The notes beneath the pieces were generated by a model. It saw nothing but the letters and a program-made list of their open reading frames with translations. It was not told the origin of the DNA and did not search any database. This document shows, piece by piece, positions 34,118-42,875 of a stretch of 64,000 nt of DNA. Source of the stretch: Hydrogenimonas urashimensis (lineage in GTDB: Bacteria; Campylobacterota; Campylobacteria; Campylobacterales; Hydrogenimonadaceae); assembly GCF_016593255.1 (NCBI RefSeq), contig NZ_AP023212.1, positions 732,001 through 796,000 on the forward strand, in the 5' to 3' direction. The stretch's first letter is position 1. Every line of letters starts with the position of its first letter. The position numbers and the translations under genes were made by a program.

Positions 34118-35017
34118 ATGCTGCGCATCCTTTTTCTGATCATTCTGCTGATTCATCCTCTCTTTTCGGCCGTCTTGCTCAACGAAAACCTCTATGAACG
34201 CGAAAACCGCATCGACCTGATGCTCTCCTTCGACACCCCCTTCGACGGTGAGATCAAAAAACGGACCGAAAAGGGCGGCATCATCAACATTCTCCTGACC
34301 CGGAGTGAAATCCAGAAACCTTTTTTTCAGACAATCCGCAAAAGTTTCGTCGAGAGTATCGCCGTAACGAAATCGGGTGAAAAACGGACCCTCGTCAAAA
34401 TCGTTCCCTCCACAGGCGCGATCGGTGTGCAGGCTTCCAAAACCGTTGACGGCTTCGGCCTTCGGCTGCGTATCTACCCGCTGACACAACAGAAGCGAAA
34501 AAGCGCCCCGGCCACCGCCACTCTGCCAACAAAGAGCAAGGGGATATCGGAAAAGAGCCCAACCGCCGCCAAACCGCTCAACACTCTCAAGAGCGACGAA
34601 ACAGTGCCGGGGTGGCGCTACTGGAGTGTCCTTGCCCTGCTCCTTCTGCTTCTTCTTATTCTGTGGTTCGTGAAGAAAAAGGGAGTGGGCGGTCTGGCCA
34701 AAGGCGGATGGCTCATGCCTGGCGGGGGGCCACTGGCACAGAAGCTTCCGGAAGAGGCGGTCATTCGCTTTCAAAAACCCCTGGATGCCAGCAACCGACT
34801 CCTGCTCATCGAGTTTGGCAAAAAGCAGTACCTGACCATCGTCGGAAACACCAATCTTCTTCTGGACCGATTTTCAGCGGGAAGTATCGAAGGGGAAGAG
34901 GATTTCGCCCGGATGTTCCAGGCCAACAAGAAGCAGCTCGACCACTTTCTCCAGGAGAACCACCCCGACGCCTACGAAGCCTTCAAAGCCAACGCCAGCA
35001 AAGAGGAGCATCTTTGA
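34118..35017 (+). CDS. fliO: Flagellar export component FliO-like protein
   Basis: A 299-residue protein with a signal peptide (LRILFLIILLIHPLFSA), an exported domain of about 130 residues with AMIN-like character, one membrane helix near residues 168-185 (YWSVLALLLLLLLILWF) and a cytoplasmic FliO-type domain (RFQKPLDASNRLLLIEFGKK; YLTIVGNTNLLLDRF). FliO aids assembly of the FliP ring in the flagellar export gate. The large periplasmic domain before the helix is typical of Campylobacterota and absent from E. coli FliO. A GTG at 34112 overlapping the fliN stop is the alternative start. Confidence 0.8.
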   Translation: MLRILFLIILLIHPLFSAVLLNENLYERENRIDLMLSFDTPFDGEIKKRTEKGGIINILLTRSEIQKPFFQTIRKSFVESIAVTKSGEKRTLVKIVPSTGAIGVQASKTVDGFGLRLRIYPLTQQKRKSAPATATLPTKSKGISEKSPTAAKPLNTLKSDETVPGWRYWSVLALLLLLLLILWFVKKKGVGGLAKGGWLMPGGGPLAQKLPEEAVIRFQKPLDASNRLLLIEFGKKQYLTIVGNTNLLLDRFSAGSIEGEEDFARMFQANKKQLDHFLQENHPDAYEAFKANASKEEHL

Positions 35018-35053
35018 GGAACGGGGAGAGCAGAAAGAGCAGGAAAATGACGT

Positions 35054-36268
35054 ATGCATGAAAATATGGTGATTCTGGGGATCATACTGGTCATCCTCGG
35101 ATACGGTTACTATTCCAAACTTCTCAACCGGTTCTATATTACCGGCCCCATGGTGTTCGTAACGATCGGCATACTGCTCTCTCCTCTTTTTTTTGGTGCG
35201 AAGATTCTCCACTTCGAAGGGGAATTGGTCCAGACCATGGCGGAAATCGCTCTAATCGTCGTTCTCTTCGCCGATGCCTCGACACTGAATCTCAAACATT
35301 TCGGAAGCGATTGGCGCCTGCCTGCCAGAATGCTCGGTATCGCCCTGCCCCTGACCATCGTCGCGGCGGCCGCCGTCGCGATGTGGTTTTTTCCCGACCA
35401 GCCGCCGCTTTATCTTCTGCTTCTTTCCCTTTTTCTCGCACCGACCGACGCCGCACTGGGCAAAGCGGTGGTCACCGATCCTACGGTACCTGAAAGAATT
35501 CGCTCGACGATCAACGTCGAAAGCGGCCTCAACGACGGGTTCGTCTTTCCCGTCCTGATCACCGTCGTAGCAATGATCGGCAGCGGGCAGGAGCATGGAG
35601 AGAGCAACAGCTGGCTCGTCGACGTGCTCCAACAGATCGTTCTGGGTGGCCTCGCCGGTGCGATCGTCGGATTCGCCGGTGCGAAACAAGCCCGGATTTC
35701 CATTCGCAGAGATTGGCTCGAGGAGAGCTACAGGAACCTCATCCCCTTCGCGCTGGCGCTTTTCTCCTATTATGTTTCGGAATTTGTCGGAGGCAACGGC
35801 TACATCGGCGCATTCGTCTCGGGCATGGTGCTCGGCAATCTCAACCACGAACTGCACGAAAACATCGAAGCGTTTCTGGAGAGCGAAGGGGAACTGCTCA
35901 TTCTGATCATCTTTACCCTTTTCGGCCTCGTTTTCGTTCCACTCGCGGTCGACTACTGGAACATGAAAGTCCTGCTGTTCGCCTTTTTGAGCCTGACCGT
36001 CCTGCGGATGGTCCCCATCGCCGTCAGCCTTGCCGGTCTGAAACTCGACCGACCGACGAAACTCTTTCTCGGATGGTTCGGCCCCCGCGGTATCGCTTCC
36101 ATCCTCTACGTCATGATCGTCATTCATCAATTAGGGGGCATCGAGGGGCATGAAGTGATCTACGGTACCGTCACCCTGACCGTGCTTCTGAGTATCTTTC
36201 TTCATGGTATGAGTGCAAAACCGCTGGCGAATCTCTATGCCCGCTATCTGAAAAAAACCGGGACGTAA
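35054..36268 (+). CDS. Cation:proton antiporter, CPA1/NhaP type
   Basis: A 404-residue membrane protein with about 12 helices that should exchange Na+ or K+ for protons at the inner membrane. The CPA1 core motifs are present: FLAPTDAALGKAVVTDP (about residues 130-146) and STINVESGLNDGFVFPVL (about 152-169), where the Asp of ND is the ion-binding carboxylate, and GPRGIASILYVMI near 345. No regulatory C-terminal domain is present. AGGAAA precedes the ATG. It is downstream of fliO by 36 bases and converges on dusB. Confidence 0.9.
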   Translation: MHENMVILGIILVILGYGYYSKLLNRFYITGPMVFVTIGILLSPLFFGAKILHFEGELVQTMAEIALIVVLFADASTLNLKHFGSDWRLPARMLGIALPLTIVAAAAVAMWFFPDQPPLYLLLLSLFLAPTDAALGKAVVTDPTVPERIRSTINVESGLNDGFVFPVLITVVAMIGSGQEHGESNSWLVDVLQQIVLGGLAGAIVGFAGAKQARISIRRDWLEESYRNLIPFALALFSYYVSEFVGGNGYIGAFVSGMVLGNLNHELHENIEAFLESEGELLILIIFTLFGLVFVPLAVDYWNMKVLLFAFLSLTVLRMVPIAVSLAGLKLDRPTKLFLGWFGPRGIASILYVMIVIHQLGGIEGHEVIYGTVTLTVLLSIFLHGMSAKPLANLYARYLKKTGT

Positions 36269-36296
36269 AAAGAGCGGCTTTTAACCTGTTTGAGCG

Positions 36297-37256
36297 TCAC
36301 AGAACGTTGGAGGGGTCGAAAAAGGTTTCGATCAGCTCGCGCATCTCTTCCGGGCTGCCGATACGGTTGATTCGGTTCCGAAACTCGGAGGCTCCTTTGT
36401 ATCCCGCCTTTGAGTAGGTATGAAGATGTTTGCGGAAAAGTACGGCGCCGTACTCGCCGTAGAAAGCGATCATCTGATCGAAATGTTCGAGAATGATCTT
36501 TTGCTTCAGTTTCGGATCGATCGCATCGTCGGGTACACCGTGCTTGAGCTGGTAGAAGATCCACGGCTTGCCGATGGCGCCCCTTCCGATCATCACGCCA
36601 TCGGCTCCGGTGAACTCAAGCACCCACTGCGCCTTTTCGTAACTGGTGATATCGCCGTTGGCGATCACGGGAATCTTTACCGACTCCTTGATACGGCGGA
36701 TCGCATCGTAATCGACTTCGCTCTTGAATTTTCCCGCCCGTGTACGGCCGTGGACGGCGATGAAATCGGCACCGGCGTCTTCGACCGTCCGGGCGATTTC
36801 GACCGGTCGTTTCTCCTGAAAACCGATGCGTACCTTCGCGCTGGTGAGAGGTTTGTTCGATGTCTCTTTGATCGTCCGGATAATCCTCCCCATCTTCTCA
36901 AGATCGAGCAGAAGGGAGCTTCCCGAACCGTGTGAGACGATTTTGGGAACGGGGCATCCGCAGTTGAGATCGATGATATCGATGCCGTCGATGCCGTTAA
37001 GTATCTCCACCGCTCTTTTGACAATCGCCTCCTCCGCCCCGGCGATCTGCACGGAATAGGGGACTTCGAGCGGTGACTTCTCGACCATTTTCAGACTTTT
37101 TTGGCTGTTGTGTACCAATGCGTTGGAACTGATCATTTCGCTGACGGTCAGATCGGCTCCGAACTTTTTGACGACACTGCGGAAAGGAAGATCGGTCAGC
37201 CCCGCAAGAGGAGCCAGAACATAAAGAGGTTTCGAAAAATCGAGAATCGCCTTCAT
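36297..37256 (-). CDS. dusB: tRNA-dihydrouridine synthase
   Basis: Dus enzymes use FMN and NADPH to reduce uridines of the tRNA D-loop. The 319-residue protein has the TIM-barrel start APLAGLTDLPFRSVVKKFGA, the catalytic Cys in DLNCGCPVPKIV at about residue 100, DFIAVHGRTRAGKF and VIANGDITSYEKA. It is nearest to DusB. The downstream order dusB-unknown-dksA is that of C. jejuni Cj0123c-Cj0125c. The C-terminal helical domain is present and complete. Confidence 0.95.
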   Translation of the reverse strand: MKAILDFSKPLYVLAPLAGLTDLPFRSVVKKFGADLTVSEMISSNALVHNSQKSLKMVEKSPLEVPYSVQIAGAEEAIVKRAVEILNGIDGIDIIDLNCGCPVPKIVSHGSGSSLLLDLEKMGRIIRTIKETSNKPLTSAKVRIGFQEKRPVEIARTVEDAGADFIAVHGRTRAGKFKSEVDYDAIRRIKESVKIPVIANGDITSYEKAQWVLEFTGADGVMIGRGAIGKPWIFYQLKHGVPDDAIDPKLKQKIILEHFDQMIAFYGEYGAVLFRKHLHTYSKAGYKGASEFRNRINRIGSPEEMRELIETFFDPSNVL

Positions 37257-37263
37257 TCAAGCC

Positions 37264-38280
37264 TTAGCACTGGTTCAAAAGAAGATCGATCGGATAGTGT
37301 TTGCCCGATTTTCGCAAGTCGAGATAGGCTTTGAAATCGAGATACTCGCCCCGCTGGGTATCCTGCAGCAGCTCGTTGGCTCTGTCGAGCATCTCGAATT
37401 CGATCAGTGTGAAGATGTAGGCTTTGAAAGCCTTTTCGTCCTGTCCCACCAGCTTTTCGAAGAACGCCAGCAGTTCGTTGGGCGTATAGTGTTTGACGAG
37501 TTTTCGCGAAAGTATCATATAGTCGCAGTCACTGGGAGCGATTTTCATCAGGACCTTTTCGATCAGGACGAGAGAGACCTTGTTCTTTTCGTCCCGTTCA
37601 TCCATCGTATCGAGCATATGCATCAAAACCTCTTTGTCGATAAAATCGAGATACTTCTCCAACTGCTGTTCGTTCGCCTTCTCCACAAAGATCATGATCG
37701 CCTCTTTGACCACTTTGGGGTCGTACGACTCGGCTCTTCTGAGTATCTCCTCGGCTTTTTGGGGTTCGTGCTTAAGAATGTTGAGGCCGTTTTGGATGGC
37801 ATAAGGGTTGGACTTGTCGAGTTTGAGCTTGGCGATATCGACCACTTCGCCATGTTTTATCGCCGTGATGATGTCGATGGCGTCCCGGACACGCTCGTGG
37901 CAGAGTTTCTTGTCGACCTTCGTGAAATCGTCGCAGCCGTTGTCAAGAACCACCCCGACCGGCTTGACACGTTTGTCCATGTAATGATGCTTTTTCGGCG
38001 ATTTCAGAACATCCCAGTAGAGGGCATCCGCCAGTTTTTCGATATCTTTCGTGACACGTTTTCTGCGCATATAGGCCTTGAAGCCGTAATAGAGCATATG
38101 AAGGAACGAGGCGAGATAGAGAAGCACCATGGGGATAATGACCCACACCGCAATCGGAAGCGTTACATTGACACCCATGAGGTTGAGGGTGTAATCCCCT
38201 TTTGTGACCATGTGGTAGATATAGGTTCCTACCAGAGCGATGAGGACGATCGACGCCAGCGTGTAACGTTTCAGATGCAT
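37264..38280 (-). CDS. Conserved membrane protein between dusB and dksA
   Basis: A 338-residue protein with two membrane helices in the first 65 residues and a long helical cytoplasmic part with repeat-like segments (KAEEILRRAESYDPKVVKEA; EQQLEKYLDFIDKEVLMHML; DRANELLQDTQRGEYLDF), suggesting alpha-solenoid structure. C. jejuni has a similar unknown gene at this place (Cj0124c). Its function is not known to me. It ends 7 bases before the dusB start, so the two are co-transcribed, probably with dksA upstream. Confidence 0.75.
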   Translation of the reverse strand: MHLKRYTLASIVLIALVGTYIYHMVTKGDYTLNLMGVNVTLPIAVWVIIPMVLLYLASFLHMLYYGFKAYMRRKRVTKDIEKLADALYWDVLKSPKKHHYMDKRVKPVGVVLDNGCDDFTKVDKKLCHERVRDAIDIITAIKHGEVVDIAKLKLDKSNPYAIQNGLNILKHEPQKAEEILRRAESYDPKVVKEAIMIFVEKANEQQLEKYLDFIDKEVLMHMLDTMDERDEKNKVSLVLIEKVLMKIAPSDCDYMILSRKLVKHYTPNELLAFFEKLVGQDEKAFKAYIFTLIEFEMLDRANELLQDTQRGEYLDFKAYLDLRKSGKHYPIDLLLNQC

Positions 38281-38348
38281 GGTGTTCTCCTTCGATGAGT
38301 ACGGACTACAGGTTCGTATATCATAACGGAAGTGAAATTATCCCCTCC

Positions 38349-38705
38349 TTATGCAGGACTTTTTTCGGCGATCAATCGGCAGGTGATGCAGTATTTGGCA
38401 TAGGGTTTGACTTTCAGACGCTGCATTCCGATCGGTTCTTCGCACATTTCGCATACGCCGTAGGTGCCGTTTTGGATTTTCATCAAAGCCTCATCGATCT
38501 CCTCCAGCTCTTTCTGCTGGTTCGAGAGAATCTCTTCGTTGATCATATTGTCGGTGGAGACCGATGCGAAATCCCCTTCGTCCATCACGTCGTGGTTGCG
38601 ATGCAGCTCATCCAGCTCCTTCGAACTTCCGTGAATGTTTTTAAGAATCTGGTTTTTTCTGTCTTCAAGCATGTGTTTGAAATATCGGATATCGTTTTCT
38701 CTCAA
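38349..38705 (-). CDS. dksA: DksA/TraR family zinc-finger protein
   Basis: DksA binds the secondary channel of RNA polymerase and tunes transcription together with ppGpp. The 118-residue protein has the coiled-coil region and a C4 zinc finger (GVCEMCEEPIGMQRLKVKP with AKYCITC). The coiled-coil tip carries DEGDFAS, close to the functional DxxDxA motif (D-x-x-D-F-A-S). The start is a TTG at 38705, with AGGAG about 11 bases before; a C. jejuni counterpart (Cj0125c) starts at the matching place. The 195-base gap upstream has no other gene. Confidence 0.93.
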   Translation of the reverse strand: MRENDIRYFKHMLEDRKNQILKNIHGSSKELDELHRNHDVMDEGDFASVSTDNMINEEILSNQQKELEEIDEALMKIQNGTYGVCEMCEEPIGMQRLKVKPYAKYCITCRLIAEKSPA

Positions 38706-38900
38706 ATTCCTGCTCCTTCTTTTAATTCAAAATTTCCGAATTTTAGCGAATTTGCCTTAAAATTCACAGAGGCCACCGCCCCATGGCCCCAATGCTCTTT
38801 CGACGATTCAATTCACAGTTAAATCGTTACGAAATTACACTTTTTGCGTGGGTTCTAAATAATCGTCAATTTGAAAAAATTATGTAGCAAAAGGGGGAGA

Positions 38901-39359
38901 CTATTTGTGATAGGGGTGGTTGTGGTTGATCGTCAATCCCCGGTAGATCTGTTCGAAGAGCATCACTTTGGCAACTTTGTGGCTCATGGTAAGACGGGAG
39001 AGGGAGATGACACGGTCACAGCGTGCCAGGAAAGTGTCGCCATGTCCGTAGGCTCCGCCGATTAGAAAAGTCACTTCCGTTCTGTTCGCGAGCAGTTTCG
39101 CGAACTGCTCGCTTTCCATCTCTGCGCCGGCGGGATCGAGCGCGACCGTGTAGCCGCGTTCCAGCCAGGGCTCCAACTGCTGCGCATAACTCTTCTGTGC
39201 TGCCGATACACCGCTCTCCTGCGCCCGGGTGATTTTCGTATTGAAAAGATCGAAGGCTTCCAGTTTCGCGTACCGTTTCGCCATTTTCGAAAAATGGTCG
39301 CACAGCTGCGCATAACAGTCATTTTCCGGTTTGGCGATGGCGACGACATTAATCTTCAT
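38901..39359 (-). CDS. rlmH: 23S rRNA (pseudouridine1915-N3)-methyltransferase
   Basis: RlmH, a SPOUT-fold enzyme, methylates pseudouridine 1915 of 23S rRNA in the 70S ribosome. The 152-residue protein has the knotted SAM-binding region: VTFLIGGAYGHGD, then ISLSRLTMSHKVAKVMLFEQIYRG and the C-terminal INHNHPYHK. I use ATG 39359 with AGGGAG about 8 bases upstream; an earlier GTG would extend it by three residues. The gene overlaps the thiE-like gene by 11 bases. Confidence 0.95.
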   Translation of the reverse strand: MKINVVAIAKPENDCYAQLCDHFSKMAKRYAKLEAFDLFNTKITRAQESGVSAAQKSYAQQLEPWLERGYTVALDPAGAEMESEQFAKLLANRTEVTFLIGGAYGHGDTFLARCDRVISLSRLTMSHKVAKVMLFEQIYRGLTINHNHPYHK

Positions 39360-39915
39360 AGAGCGCACTCCCTACAACAAGCCACGTGACATGATCGATC
39401 CTGTCATCGGGTTTCACTCCGCCGATTGCGGCCACGGGGTGGGCAGAAAGTGATGCAAGTTCCGCGACTTTTTCACAGCCGAGGACATTGGCATCTTCCT
39501 TTGTCGTGGTGGCACGGCAGGCACCGAGTCCGATATAATCGAGATCGAGAAGATTGGCCCGCACGATCTCCTCTTTGTTGTGTGTCGAAAGTCCAAGCCA
39601 TCGCTCCTGGCCGATCGTTTCGCGGAGACGTTCGACAGCCGTTTCCATCGTCGTGCCGTAGCGCACGATATCCTCCTGGCCGAGGTGCACACCGCCGCAT
39701 ATCGGTGCAAGCTCCGGATGGTCGTTGACAATGACACGTCCCGGGAAAAGCGAGACGATATCTTCGAGCCTCGATCGTATCGTATCGACATCGCCGCTTT
39801 TATTGCGATACTGGAGAATTTCGGCCCCCCTTTCGCATGCACGGCCGACAAAGCGTTCAATACTCCATCCGCGCGCCTGCATCGAGGTTTCATCCAGCAG
39901 AGCGTAGAGTTTCAC
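39349..39915 (-). CDS. Thiamine-phosphate synthase-like protein
   Basis: A 188-residue TIM-barrel protein of the ThiE/TenI family. ThiE joins the pyrimidine and thiazole parts of thiamine. Family segments are ILQYRNKSGD, RVIVNDHPELAPICGGVHLGQED, LGLSTHNKEEI and YIGLGACRATTTKE, ending AIGGV. It is shorter than E. coli ThiE (211 residues), and the VQLR.K motif reads LQYRNK, so a TenI-like or partner role is also possible. In C. jejuni rlmH and accD are adjacent as far as I recall; here this gene lies between them and overlaps both. Confidence 0.75.
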   Translation of the reverse strand: MKLYALLDETSMQARGWSIERFVGRACERGAEILQYRNKSGDVDTIRSRLEDIVSLFPGRVIVNDHPELAPICGGVHLGQEDIVRYGTTMETAVERLRETIGQERWLGLSTHNKEEIVRANLLDLDYIGLGACRATTTKEDANVLGCEKVAELASLSAHPVAAIGGVKPDDRIDHVTWLVVGSALYED

Positions 39916-40760
39916 GCCCCCTCTTTGGCAAAGAGTTTCAGCAGTTCGCCGACGGTCTCCTTCAAAATACGTCGTGGAACCACTTTGTCGATAAGGCCAT
40001 GTTCGAGAAGAAACTCCGAACGCTGGAACCCTTCGGGAAGATCGGCACCAATCGTCTGTTTGATGACACGCTGCCCCGCAAAGCCGATCAGTGCGTCGGG
40101 TTCGGCGAGGATGATGTCACCCAGCATGGCGAAGGAGGCACTGACACCGCCCATGGTCGGGTCGGTCAGAATGGAGATGAAAGGGAGTTTCGCATCGTCA
40201 AGCTTCGCCAACGCGGCACTGGTTTTGGCCATCTGCATCAAAGAGTAGGTGCTCTCCTGCATTCTGGCACCTCCGCTGGCACTGACGATGACCACGCCGC
40301 ACCCCTTTTTCAGAGCCCTATCGACGGCACGGACGATCTTCTCCCCTTCCACCGAACCGAGACTGCCTCCCATGAACGCGAAATCGAAAACGACAAGCTC
40401 GGCCGCTTCGCCTTCGATCTCGCACGATCCGCTGATGACCGAAGAGGTTCTTCCGGTCTTCTTTTTCGCCTCTTCGAGCCGCTTTTTGTAACTCTTCTTG
40501 TCGACGAACTTCAACGGATCGACCGGCTCGAGTTCAGCGTCGTGTTCAACAAAGGTTCCTTCGTCCGCCAGCAGCTTGATGCGCTGGTCCGCCGTCAGGC
40601 GCATATGGAAGCCGCATTTGGGGCAGACGTAATGGTTCGCCTCGATCTCCTTGTAGTACATCAGCGCGTTGCACTTTTTACACTTGATCCAGTGGGCCGG
40701 CGCCTCCGCCGGTTTGGGGTGCTCTTTGCGAATGCTTTTGAAAATATTGCCGAAATTCAT
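39912..40760 (-). CDS. accD: Acetyl-CoA carboxylase carboxyltransferase subunit beta
   Basis: AccD forms, with AccA, the carboxyltransferase that makes malonyl-CoA for fatty acid synthesis. The 282-residue protein has the N-terminal C4 zinc ribbon (WIKCKKCNALMYY ... YVCPKCGFHM) at about residues 27-55 and the crotonase-like core with GGSLGSVEGEKI and VSASGGARMQESTYSLMQM. It overlaps the thiE-like gene by 4 bases and follows the suhB-like gene by 3, forming a compact operon. accA is not in the window. Confidence 0.95.
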   Translation of the reverse strand: MNFGNIFKSIRKEHPKPAEAPAHWIKCKKCNALMYYKEIEANHYVCPKCGFHMRLTADQRIKLLADEGTFVEHDAELEPVDPLKFVDKKSYKKRLEEAKKKTGRTSSVISGSCEIEGEAAELVVFDFAFMGGSLGSVEGEKIVRAVDRALKKGCGVVIVSASGGARMQESTYSLMQMAKTSAALAKLDDAKLPFISILTDPTMGGVSASFAMLGDIILAEPDALIGFAGQRVIKQTIGADLPEGFQRSEFLLEHGLIDKVVPRRILKETVGELLKLFAKEGA

Positions 40761-40763
40761 GGG

Positions 40764-41489
40764 TTAATCCTTCTCTCCTTGCGCCAAACGATGCAGATTC
40801 GATGCCGTATCACGATCCTTCGCAACGATCAGCAATTCATCTTCGACGATCATCTCCAGTCCTTCACACATCCAAAGAGCCGCCGCGAAATCGTAGCGGC
40901 GCCTTGGACCTGCGAAGATGACGAAACTGACATAATGGGCATAGGCCAGTGACAGAGCCACCGCCCCGGGTGAACGGAACTTCTGTTTTCTTTTCAGCAG
41001 CGCCATCGCGAATTCGGGATTGGCGTAGGCTTTTTCGAAAATACCGACGGTGGTGTGGCCGCGCCGCACTACCGGTTCGAAACGCTCCGACCCTATTTTA
41101 CCATGCATCAGTTCGGCATCCGTTTTGTAGAAGCAGTCTCCGTTGGCAAGATTGACGACGACCGCCTCCTCTACCCTTCCTCTTCTCTCCAGCGCGATCG
41201 AAGAGCCGAAATAGGGAAGCCCCGAAATCGCATTGTCGCTTCCGTCGATCGGGTCGATGACGATCGTCGCTTCCCCCTCTCCGACGATGCCGGCCTCCTC
41301 GGAGTCGATCTTTCCGAATCCGGAGAGTTTTTCGATGTAGATTCTCTCGGCCAGTGTATCGATGCCGGCCGTTCTGTCCCCGCCGGCGCCCACGTCTCCG
41401 TGTTCGGCGAATTCACTGCGCCATCCGTACTGAAGAACGTCGGCGATCTCCCTGGCGGCGATGAGTGTGGTTTCGATAAAAGGTGTCAC
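40764..41489 (-). CDS. Inositol monophosphatase family protein
   Basis: A 241-residue member of the Li+-sensitive Mg2+-dependent phosphatase superfamily (SuhB/CysQ/FBPase-like). The metal ligands appear as Glu in KIDSEEAGI and the core DPIDGSDN at about residues 79-86, with a C-terminal RRRYDFAAALW corresponding to the WDxAAG motif. Sequence does not tell whether the substrate is inositol phosphate, PAP or a sugar phosphate. C. jejuni has the same gene next to accD (Cj0128c). It starts 2 bases after the gltD stop. Confidence 0.88.
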   Translation of the reverse strand: MTPFIETTLIAAREIADVLQYGWRSEFAEHGDVGAGGDRTAGIDTLAERIYIEKLSGFGKIDSEEAGIVGEGEATIVIDPIDGSDNAISGLPYFGSSIALERRGRVEEAVVVNLANGDCFYKTDAELMHGKIGSERFEPVVRRGHTTVGIFEKAYANPEFAMALLKRKQKFRSPGAVALSLAYAHYVSFVIFAGPRRRYDFAAALWMCEGLEMIVEDELLIVAKDRDTASNLHRLAQGEKD

Positions 41490-41491
41490 CG

Positions 41492-42874
41492 TTATCCGAT
41501 CAACTTTCTGATCATCGCCTTGGCGGCTTCGCGACCGTCGTAGACGGCGGTTACCACCAGGTCGGCGCCTCTTCGGCAGTCGCCGCCGGCATAGACCCCT
41601 TTGGTCGTCGTTTCGTAATTCTCGTCGATCACGATGGCGCCCCAGTCGTTCGTTTCGATACCGTTGGCCGAAAGAAACTCGAAAGGCACGGGATTGAAAC
41701 CGAGGGCGAAAATGACGACATCCGCATCGACGCGGAATTCGCTCCCCTCGATCTCTTTCAGGCGCTGACGTCCGCTCTCGTCCGGTTCGCCGAGTGCCGT
41801 CTTGAGCATCTCGATGCCCACCACTTCCCCTTCCTCGTTTACGAGAACCTGCTTGGGAGAGGCGTTGAAAACGAACTCCACGCCCTCTTCTTTGGCGTTG
41901 TTGTACTCTTTTCTGGAACCCGGCATGTTGCGGGCGTCGCGCCGGTAGAGACAGGAGACACTGCGCGCTCCCTCACGCAAAGAGGTGCGCACACAGTCCA
42001 TCGCCGTGTCCCCTCCCCCGACAACGACGACCCGTTTGTCTTTTACGTCGACGCTCCTGTCGTAACTGTCACCGAAGAGTCTCTTTTGCACATTGATCAG
42101 CAGGTCCATCGCCATCAGACACCCTTTGGCATTTTCGTTCGGAATACCGGCTTTTCGCTGCTGGGAGGCACCGACCCCGATAAATACGGCATCAAAATCG
42201 CTGACCAGTTCGTCAAAGGGTTTGTCTTTTCCGATCTCGACGCCGTAATGGATCTTCAGGCCCGCCTCTTCCATCCATCTGACCCGGCGGAACAGGACGT
42301 TTTTGTCCAGTTTGAAACCGGGAATGCCATAGGTCAGCAGCCCACCCGGCCGGTCGGCCCGTTCGAATATCTCCACATCGATGCCCGCACGCAGCAGGTA
42401 GGTCGCTGCGGAGAGTCCAGCGGGGCCCGAACCGACAACGGCGACTCTTTTGCCTACCTTTGTCTCTGCGAATCTGGGTTTCAGGCCCGCCTTGAACCCC
42501 TCTTCGCTGATAAACGTCTCAATCGGCCCGATCGTGATGGCGCCGTACCCGTCATTGAGGGTGCAGTCCCCTTCGCAGAGTCGGTCGTGGGGGCAGATAC
42601 GGCCCATGATCTCCGGAAACGGGGAGGGTTCGTTGGAGAGGTTGAAAGCCAGTTCCAGATCCTTGTCGGCTACCGCCTTGAGCCACTGGGGAATGAAATT
42701 GTGCAGGGGGCATTTGTTGTGGCAATACGGGTCGCCGCACTGGATACACCGTTCCGACTGGCTGGATGCTTCTGCCGGATTGTAGACTTCGTAAATCTCC
42801 CGAAAATCCCTGATACGCTCGACGACGTTTCGTTTTTTCGGGTCGATCCGTTCGACAAAAATGAAATTCTGCAT
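41492..42874 (-). CDS. gltD: Glutamate synthase small subunit
   Basis: GltD feeds electrons from NADPH to GltB, which makes two glutamates from glutamine and 2-oxoglutarate. The 460-residue protein has the N-terminal Fe-S region (CIQCGDPYCHNKCPLHN and ICPHDRLCEGDCTL), the FAD loop VAVVGSGPAGLSAATYLL at about residue 140 and the NADPH loop VVVVGGGDTAMDCVRTS at about 280. I chose ATG 42874 (MQNFIFVERIDPK), with AGGGAG 6 bases upstream; it starts 1 base after the gltB stop. gltB and gltD are thus an operon. Confidence 0.96.
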   Translation of the reverse strand: MQNFIFVERIDPKKRNVVERIRDFREIYEVYNPAEASSQSERCIQCGDPYCHNKCPLHNFIPQWLKAVADKDLELAFNLSNEPSPFPEIMGRICPHDRLCEGDCTLNDGYGAITIGPIETFISEEGFKAGLKPRFAETKVGKRVAVVGSGPAGLSAATYLLRAGIDVEIFERADRPGGLLTYGIPGFKLDKNVLFRRVRWMEEAGLKIHYGVEIGKDKPFDELVSDFDAVFIGVGASQQRKAGIPNENAKGCLMAMDLLINVQKRLFGDSYDRSVDVKDKRVVVVGGGDTAMDCVRTSLREGARSVSCLYRRDARNMPGSRKEYNNAKEEGVEFVFNASPKQVLVNEEGEVVGIEMLKTALGEPDESGRQRLKEIEGSEFRVDADVVIFALGFNPVPFEFLSANGIETNDWGAIVIDENYETTTKGVYAGGDCRRGADLVVTAVYDGREAAKAMIRKLIG

Positions 42875-42875
42875 C

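Noticed and set aside
38706-38900. A small gene or RNA in the longest gap
   Set aside because: The 195 bases between dksA and rlmH are AT-rich, with no frame having a ribosome site and no stable hairpin that I can see.
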